Shown: piece after piece, positions 52,901-61,900 of the stretch
Layout: every line of letters begins with the position of its first letter
Numbering within the stretch: position 1 is the first letter of the stretch
Assembly: GCA_963971405.1 (NCBI GenBank)
Contig: OZ020485.1
Coordinates: forward strand, 32,569,921-32,633,920
DNA length: 64,000 nt
Source of the DNA: Psococerastis gibbosa
Lineage: Eukaryota; Arthropoda; Insecta; Psocodea; Psocidae
Reading direction: 5' to 3'
The notes under the pieces: model-generated
The model's database searches: none
Told to the model about the DNA's origin: nothing
What the model saw: the letters and a program-made list of their open reading frames with translations, nothing else
Made by a program: the position numbers and the translations under genes

Positions 52901-55900
52901 TCAGTGACCATCGTATTTCCCAGCTCTCCGAGCTCACCATATACTAATTGCAACTGGATAATTAGAGCACCTCAAGGTCACCACCTAGGGTACCGAATGC
53001 AAGAAATCCACCTAAAGGAGTTCGTGAACTGCGCATATGAATCAGTCAAAGTATACAGCGATAACCGACTGATTAAAAAATATTGTCTTCACAACGAAAC
53101 CCACATCTCTTGGGACTTGGTTGAGGTCCAAGATGTGTTATCTGTCACTTTCACACCCTTTTGGATCCACAGTGGGGAACGCAAAAGCGGGTTTAAGATG
53201 GAAGTGGTACTTGGTAAGTGTTAATGTAACTTGTATCCACTGCATCATAGAGGGAACAATGGAAGGCGTCAACTGATCTTGGCGCCCGAGAAAAGAGTAT
53301 CTGCAGCAAGTGATGGAGAATGTAGGGGCCAATACATACGTGGAGCTGATGAGGGCACGCCAGGATTGAAGGGAGTGGAGGTATCGATACCACATATTGC
53401 TGCCAACCAGCCAGCAGGCTGTAACTCGAAGAAGTATCGTGTGTATCGAAGCTGACCCCCACCCCTGAATCACCTCAAACTCTGGTAGCTTATATATTTT
53501 ATTTTATTTATATTCAACTTGAAGTGGACAATGCCATTCACCATTTTTGTTTAGTTTTAATTTTTGGTATTATAATTTTTCCATGAATCTGCGGGCTATG
53601 GCGATGAGGATTAACTTATTCTTGGTGTTAAAAATGTAAACAAGATAATTTTATAATGGAAAGTGCTCTTCAAAATTGTTTTGCTTACATTTTTAACACC
53701 AAGAATAAGTTAATACTGATCGCCATAATAGGCCCACTGATGTTTTGGTAAATTGCTGTCACCTACCAGTTTAACAGAAACATCACTGCACCAAAACAAG
53801 AAAAAAATCCTTGTTGTATAGTATAGGGAAACAGTCCTCTACAACAGACTATTAGAGACCAAACAAAAAATAAAATAATAAAAAACAAAAACCATCCGAT
53901 TAGGGGGTGAACCAGGGGTGGGCAACATCTACTTTCAGCTTCCTCTTAAAATTAAAATAAAATGTTAGGCATTTTGAAATACGACGAATATGATATATAC
54001 TATATATATATATATTTACAACCAAATTCTCATCAAAACGAGATTAACAAAATTACTTGAACTGCGCTGCATTGCACTGCACTTTACTGTGACGCGTACC
54101 GCGTGAGGGACAACACTCTTTCGGGACAGAGTTCTATGCGGTACTTAGTACAGGCACCACCACACAGATTGTAAAAGATGGTCTCATGACCATAAGAACC
54201 GAGTTCTAGGTAAAGGAACCAACCCACAAAAGTAGTTTTTCGAGAAATGGACGTTCAAAGTTTTGTTTGTTGATTTCATATTCATATAAACCCTTGACTT
54301 CATAAGCCCATAATGGGCTTAATTTTTTTTTTAATGGTTCCATGTTGAGAGTAGAAAATTATGAATGTCCTGAATCCAACGGTGTGAAAAAACGAAAAAA
54401 AATTTTTGTGGGTTGGTTCCTTTACCTAGAAAAAAAAAGTTACATTTTACTCTAAAAAAAAAAATATTTACTCATCATCCCATGATAATTAGGAAAACTT
54501 ATGGAAAATAAAAATAGAGATAAAACGTAGGATAAATAAATAAAAAGAACTAGTGGAAAATTGGTTTATTTATTTACCCTTATTTCGATTTTTTTTCAGT
54601 AAGTTTTCCTACTTTCCCGTATACATATGACAGAAACTACCTTTGTATTGTTTACAGTAGGTCTATTCTAGATACTAGAAAAATTCTAGAATAATTAACC
54701 ACACATTGTAACACATTTTTAGTGCCAGGAGGTAAGATTTCGGCAAGCGAAGGAACAATCGAATTCAATTCATCAGCTGATTCTGTAGGTGCATCTATCA
54801 ATCTATCTTATTTGTGGCAAGTGCGAGTGGGCCGGGGTCGGAAAATCAATGTAAATTTTGATGAATTTGCCATCGTTGCAAATAATGAAGGATCGTGCTC
54901 TGACCAGTACGTTATGGTATGTTCTTCAGAAATTATAATTAATTTAATAATAATAATAATTCTTTATTTTTCCAAACATGTACATTTTTTACCATAATCA
55001 GGGCGTCCCCAAGCCTAATGGCGCGTAGGGAAAAGTTATTGAAACCTGGTTTGCGACCTATGGTATAAAAATGTAAAGGATTCAGTTCAGGTGAGATTTT
55101 CCCAAATGACTACGTGGAAGTGAAACATTATAAAATTAACTTGAAACAAATTAAAATTTTGTTTTTATTTGTCGAATTATTGCAATATAAATAAACTATT
55201 GAAAGTTAATTTTATATTTTAAGTGTAACAAAAACTACTACTAATCGCAATATTTGACTTTTATAAAACTACACTGAGGTGTGCCATATCTCACAGCAGA
55301 AAAACCTCGTCAAGTTGGCTGAGGCATACTGTACAAGTGATACGCGAACAACAGTCATTTTATACGTGTTATATGCGATGCTTTCGTATATATTATTTGT
55401 AAGATGACTACTGATTGCGTAGCTAATCCATTTCGCCAATAACAAAAAAATGAATGAGTCGTTCAGTACTGGGATGAGCTGTAGTTGTTTCATCTTTTTG
55501 ATCAGCCAAAATATGCAAATTACAGCATTTTATTGTTTTTAAGAACTACTAAATTTCTTGTTGAATTAATAGTGTTAAGGACATGCTACATAGTAAATTA
55601 GCACCCCAAAATTTGTTGTTTTTCTTGACTTTGTATTTTTTAATTAATTAACAAAGCATTTTATTAAAGATTTGGCTCATGTAAGTTGAAGAAGACATTT
55701 CATGTATCATATAATAGGAAATATTACAATTTTGGTTCCTTAGTTCTTTCATAAAAACCTGAGGGGACTAAAATTTCGCGAAATCTGGGATTTTTGGAAA
55801 AACTACAAAACCGAAAAGTATATTATAAAATGATGGAGGAAGTAGTCTTTTACAACTTAAATAAGCCAAATTTTTAATAACTTGCTGAGCTAATGAAATA

Positions 55901-58900
55901 AAAATTAAAACTATATTTTCTACGTAACATATCCTCTTAAGATTAACGTTAATTCTTGCTTTGGGGCTGTTTTTAGTTATAATCATTCCCATGTAATTTT
56001 GATGGCGAGAGCGGGTTGACCCGGGCCCTCAGTCAGTGTAAAAAAAGAAATTAGAAAAATCCTCGGTTCTTCAGCGTACCTTGGAAGTAGCTCATGGATA
56101 GATTTCACTATTTGAACATATTAATATGTAATTGAAAAAGTAAGCAGTGTCCAGCCTACTGTGTATACCTAATCATGAAAACATCATTGTCCTTCAATTT
56201 ATATATGTAGACAAATAAACCAGCCAAGAAAAAAATGTATAAAGTAAGCTCTCGCCAAAATTGCTTGGAAAAATTACCAGCCCCGTGTAACTTTTTATAG
56301 CCCAACTTTTAAAATTTTAATTTTCAGCTACGGAACGGCTATAACTCTGACTCGCCTTTACTTGGAAAAGGAAAATATTGTGGAACGCTCCCCACTAGTA
56401 TACCCATAACGACGTCTAACGAGCTTTTTGTAAAATTGTACAACAGAAATGTATTTTTAAAAGGATTGGTAAGTTAAAAGAAAGATAATTTTTAAGTTTT
56501 TGTAAGGCTCTTTTCACACACATTCACCTGCAACGGCTTTTTGGTCTGTCGGACAAAATGCTCATTTAGCTACACTGGATTCATGAAATCATGTCATCGC
56601 CAAATTGAGAGCAAATCCCCCAACTACGCGTTTTTTGTACGAAGTCGATTTTAGTAGCAAATATCGATCGTAGAGTCGTCAAAAATTGCCGTTAAACTAG
56701 CAGAAAGTTTCCTCTACATTTCGATACATGACAAACACAAAACTACTAGTAATACATACCAATTGGCCATCAGTTCTTGAACTCCTTCCCCCGGGCTACC
56801 ACAATATTATGTAACTGCAAAGGCTTTCACGGCCGGAGTCGAATGAAGAACCAGTAGAATCCGGGCTGATGGGCCGTGGTCGAAATGAAAGTGAACTTCC
56901 AAACGTTTCGTCAGCATCTGCGGTCGACATCTTCAGTGGCGCTGCATAGACTTCGAAGGTTGTACCTCGGTGGCTCCGTAGCGAGTCACTACCACACTAT
57001 TAATTTTTTGGATAAATCAAATTCAGTAACTGTGACCAAGGCCGCCGTAGTCCCCCCCCCCCCAAAAAAAATCCTGGCTACGGCCTTGATTGTGGCCAAT
57101 CTGTGAGAGGTACATCATGACCTGACATTTTTGACGACTTTACGATTGATATTTCATGAGATATTTGAGTTTTACACGTGTAACGCTTTCCCTTTCCCTT
57201 GTATCTTTAGGATTTGTTTTGCCCGATATCTGTGTACCGGTGTTTTGTCTGACTGAGGAGGACCCAGTGCAATTATAACTAGTATATATACTAGTAGTAC
57301 ATACTGTATATGCCTTATAATTAACAATAATTACAATTATTACTAATATATACTATAGTGCGTTAAAATCATAAATTATTGTATTGACTCCGATGTCAGA
57401 GAAAACGTCGAAGCAGTATGCGACGAAATCAATGTACGAGGAGAATGGTGGAACATGAAAAGTTAAATAGCTATAGTACAATAAAATTCAAAATCTAATA
57501 AATAGTAAACCATCTCAAAGAATAATTGAGGAGCAAACTTTCAAAACGGCCATTTTCGTAAAATGTTCAGGAAACACGAAAAACATAATTATTTATTATA
57601 ACGGGAATATAAGATTTTAACCCTTCAGAAGACTGGGTTTAAATTTTTGTGTTTTTGTTTTAATTAGCAATCTTGATTCAACTCATCTTCAAGATGGAAA
57701 ATCTTTGATAAAATCAATTTTTAATTTTCATGGATTTGTGACGTTTTGAAAGTTTGCTCCTCAATTATAGCCCTGGTAACATTTCCTTCAGGTTAAAATG
57801 AAAAAAAAAAAAAATGAAGAAACGCATGTTCACCATTTATCTTTAATCCAAAAAGTAACTACTTCTACGATTTAACTTGGTTGGAGGCATCGCACCCAAT
57901 CACAAATTTGTGTTTGGAGGGAATACATGAAATCAAGTTACATCGTCCACCTTTATTGACAGAAATTGAAGCTGCGATTCCGTGAAGTCAAGTATACATG
58001 TGGCGGTCGATTGGAGTTATCAGAAGACACCAAGTATTCATACATCTCGACGCCCAACTACCCAAACAGCCCTCCTCCAAAGCTGGAGTGTATTTGGCTG
58101 ATAGTAGCTCCCTTGGAAAAGACAATACAGTTAGACTTTGTTGGCAGATTCGATTTATATTACTCTGAGTAAGCTAGCCCAGTATTTTCCTACTACTCAA
58201 TAGCATGCTTTTATAGTATAGTAGTAACCGGTTTTATGAATGAATGAAAGAACAAACCTTAACAAGCTTAGATATGACAGCATTTCTGTAATTTCCATTA
58301 ACGAAGCTATTAAGACAGTTAAGACATAATATTTCTTTATTTTGCTCTCTTCTTTTTTTGTCACATGAATTAACGAGGAGGCTCCGTTGTTGCGAAGCTT
58401 GCTGTGAATTGTTACGAACTGCGCTTTATTCATAACAGTGCTGATGAAAACAACTTAGTAGGTAGTCTACCCTCCATGAGCAGAAAGAGATTTATACAGT
58501 CGATAAACAATAATAGCTACTACAGCAGCAACTGCGATCCGGTAACCTTCCAATTTCGGGTTGGATGTATGAGTTGCATGAGGATTTAAGCAGTCCTTGC
58601 TTGATACAGCTGATAAGAGTAGATGCGGTCCCAGACCTCATAGAAGGGGGAGGCACTTTTCAGTAGCGTAACGATAGGTTTTCGAAGGGGGCGGTGTATA
58701 ATTTGGCGCCCCTCCACCCATTTTCATAAAAGTGTATAAAATGGGGAAAGCCGTTCTCATGGACGTACGCAGCTTTTTGAGATTTTACATTAATGACCTT
58801 AGTGTCCTTTGCGGATGAGCCAGAGGGTTCGGAGGATATGAAGGGGGCCCGCCCCCCTCCCCCGGGTAAATGTTTATGAAAAATAAGGCTGAAACATTGG

Positions 58901-61900
58901 GGTTTTACGCATTTTCAGAGCAATACGGTTTCTATATTACAGGGTATTAATAAAATGTCGCACAAGGGGGGCCCGGGGGTCTCCCCCGAGAGAAACGTTT
59001 TGAACAATTTGGCAGAAATAGTGGGGTTTTACGCATTTTCAGAGCAATAAGGTTTCTATATTACAGGGTATTAATAAAATAGCGCACAAGGGGGGCCCGG
59101 GGGTCTCCCCCGAGAGAAACGTTTTGAACAATTTGGCAGAAATAGTGGGGTTTTACGCATTTTGAGTGCAGTTAACACTTGTATTTTAGAGGCAAAGAAT
59201 TTAACTGTCTTCCAAAGGGGGGGGGGTAATTGCCCGCAGTGCCGGTCGCTGCGTCCGCTTCTGGATAAGAGATGGTTCAGGCTCAGAGCAGCCAAGGTCC
59301 AAAGTGTCATGTTAATCGCCAATCTTCGCCAGAAGAGACATATAAAGAAGAAAAAGGCTCAGATGTGACTCAGTTGCAATGGACCCCACCAGTTGCTGTT
59401 GAGGCATAATCAACTACATCAATCTCTAGTATAGTAATACTGTATACGCTGTAGCACGTAATTGTATACAATATTTCAGGTCATGCAGCACTGAGTATGT
59501 GGAAGTACGGGATGGGGCTAGTTCATTGGCAGGTCAGTTAGGAAAATTTTGCTCAGATGAACCACCTGGCTCGTTGAGATCTTCTGACCACCTACTTTAC
59601 ATCAAATACTACACCAACGCCACTGAACCCAATAATGGATTCCGAGCAACGGTGTCAATTGGTAAGTTGAAGAAGTCCATATTAAGGACTTTCAGTCAAC
59701 GAAAAGAGAAGACAGAAGAATTGTCTCATTATTATCAGTATGGGTGAGTTTGGGGCCTTTCGGCCCACTCTTGCAATTAACCCATTCAAAGATGCCAACA
59801 AGCTTATAATAATAGCTCTTCCTCATTGTTACTTGTTATAGTAACTACTTCATAAGTGAGTTGCCTATTAGCAAAAGCAATCCTGTCTACCCAGGTCGAT
59901 ATTTCAGAAACCGCAAAAAACTGCTGTGCCGCAACGCCATGAGGTATAACATTACAGTTTTTAAAGCTAATTTTAACAGTATTAGAATTGCTTTTGCGCC
60001 TCAATATCTGATTCATCGGATAGAGTATTGAAAAATAAAAAAAATAGTGAGAATATCTCAAAACTGAAAAAAAATGGAGAGGATTGCTTTTGCTAATAGG
60101 CAACTCAAGTTTAAGATTCTAGTGCCGTCATTTTTTTTTTTTAGATTAATAGGGCCAGTGCAGACAGACGAGCCAGCGGATTATAATATTTATATTTATA
60201 TGGATATTTAATATTGTAGCATAAGTGACATTGTGAATTAAACAAAGTTACAACTTATATATATATACTGCATATGAAACAAAATTGGAGGATATAGAAA
60301 AAACTGGGCTTGGCGGGATTTGAACCCACGATCTACGTCTAACAGGGGGCGTCGTCTTAACCGCAGGACCACAAGCCCTGCAAGCCCAGCATATGAAGTC
60401 TTCTTGAAAATGCTCTTTATTTTAGATCACTGCGGTGGAGTGGTGAGAGCATGGAAAGGAACAATTTCTACAGCGGGTTATCCGGAATTACCAACAGGAC
60501 ACTTAAATTGCACATGGACAATACGTACTTCACCTAATTCAATTCTACGGCTAAACTTCACCGATTTTAATTTACCAAATAGAACAAATGGTGAACACGC
60601 TGAATATCTGGCAATAGACAACAATTGTGAGTTACACAGCCAAATTTTGTAGCTTACAATGACTAGGGAGAGGTATACAATACAAAAATATACGTGAGTT
60701 AAAAAAAATTATCTGAAATAACATAACTTTTAAATTTGTTCGCTGGAATGCCCCTATTTAACGATAATGCAACTATGTGCAATCCAAGGTAATTAGGCTT
60801 ATACCTGATTTCCATACTACAGTCATACACTTATATTGTACGCTACTATATGATAAAAGAACCTTTTAATTATTTGTATACATAATTTAAATGTTTTAAA
60901 TCAAACTACGCCTGTATGTTACGCGGACGACGTGCATCAATAATAAGCTAACATTGCCTGGTCGCAATAGATAAGCTGGCATATAGGAGATTGCGCCAGC
61001 GTGACAACAGCTGATGCCGCACTCTCATATAATAAAATGCTCCCCACCAGACTTGAGCATTCGTTTCCTTAGTATAAAGTTTTGGTTGTTTCAGCTTTAA
61101 GCTGGTCATTCACGATGGCTCCAAACGAACTCGCGCCAAGCCAAATGGCGCGTCCTGTTCCATTTGGCGTTAGCGCCATTTAGAGGGGTCATCACTCATC
61201 ACGACTACGCTGAACCAGTCGCTCCAAACCTTTCAAATTGTACAGTGTGACGAAATGGAAGATGTACTTTTACACTGTACAATTTGAAAGATTTGAAGCG
61301 ACTGGTTCAGCGTAGTCATGATGACCCCTCTAAATGGCGCTATCGCCAAATGGAACAGTACGCGCCATTTGGCTTGGCGCGAGTCCGTTCGGAGCCCTCG
61401 TGAATGGCCAGCTTTACTTCCTAGGTATGTGAAAGTTTTTATGCTGTTAGGAGGAGTGCCATTTAGTTGTGTGTTTGTGCTCTTGGTAGCAACAGTGCTT
61501 ACTACCATCACTTTGGTTTCGGACTTAATCTTTATGTTATATGCTAGAAGTATCTTCTCCATGCCATTAAGGCCTCTTTCAGCTCTTCGTCACTTGCCAG
61601 CATAGCAATGTCATCTGCATAATATCCGACCATATCTACCATCTACTCCTCATGTTCCTATCTGGCCAAAAACAATATGTAGAAATCCATGAGCAAAATC
61701 CAGATGTGGAAGATCAGACAGAGGATTACCAATCAGAAGTAGCTACAAACAACCGGTCCGAGTTTACTCGAACATGCTTTCCAATTTATCAACATTAGTA
61801 GATCTTCTTCTTCTTCTTCTTCCGCCAACGCCCGTCCTTGGCTGGTAGGCCATTTGACGCACATTAGTAGATAGAGAATATGAGCAATTTCATGGTAAAT

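Noticed and set aside
58905-59165. Possible CRISPR-like or satellite array
   Set aside because: Only two units of 124 bp without spacers, in a eukaryotic intron.
61233-61605. Open frames on both strands over 61.2-61.6 kb
   Set aside because: They are produced by the long palindrome and do not resemble known proteins.
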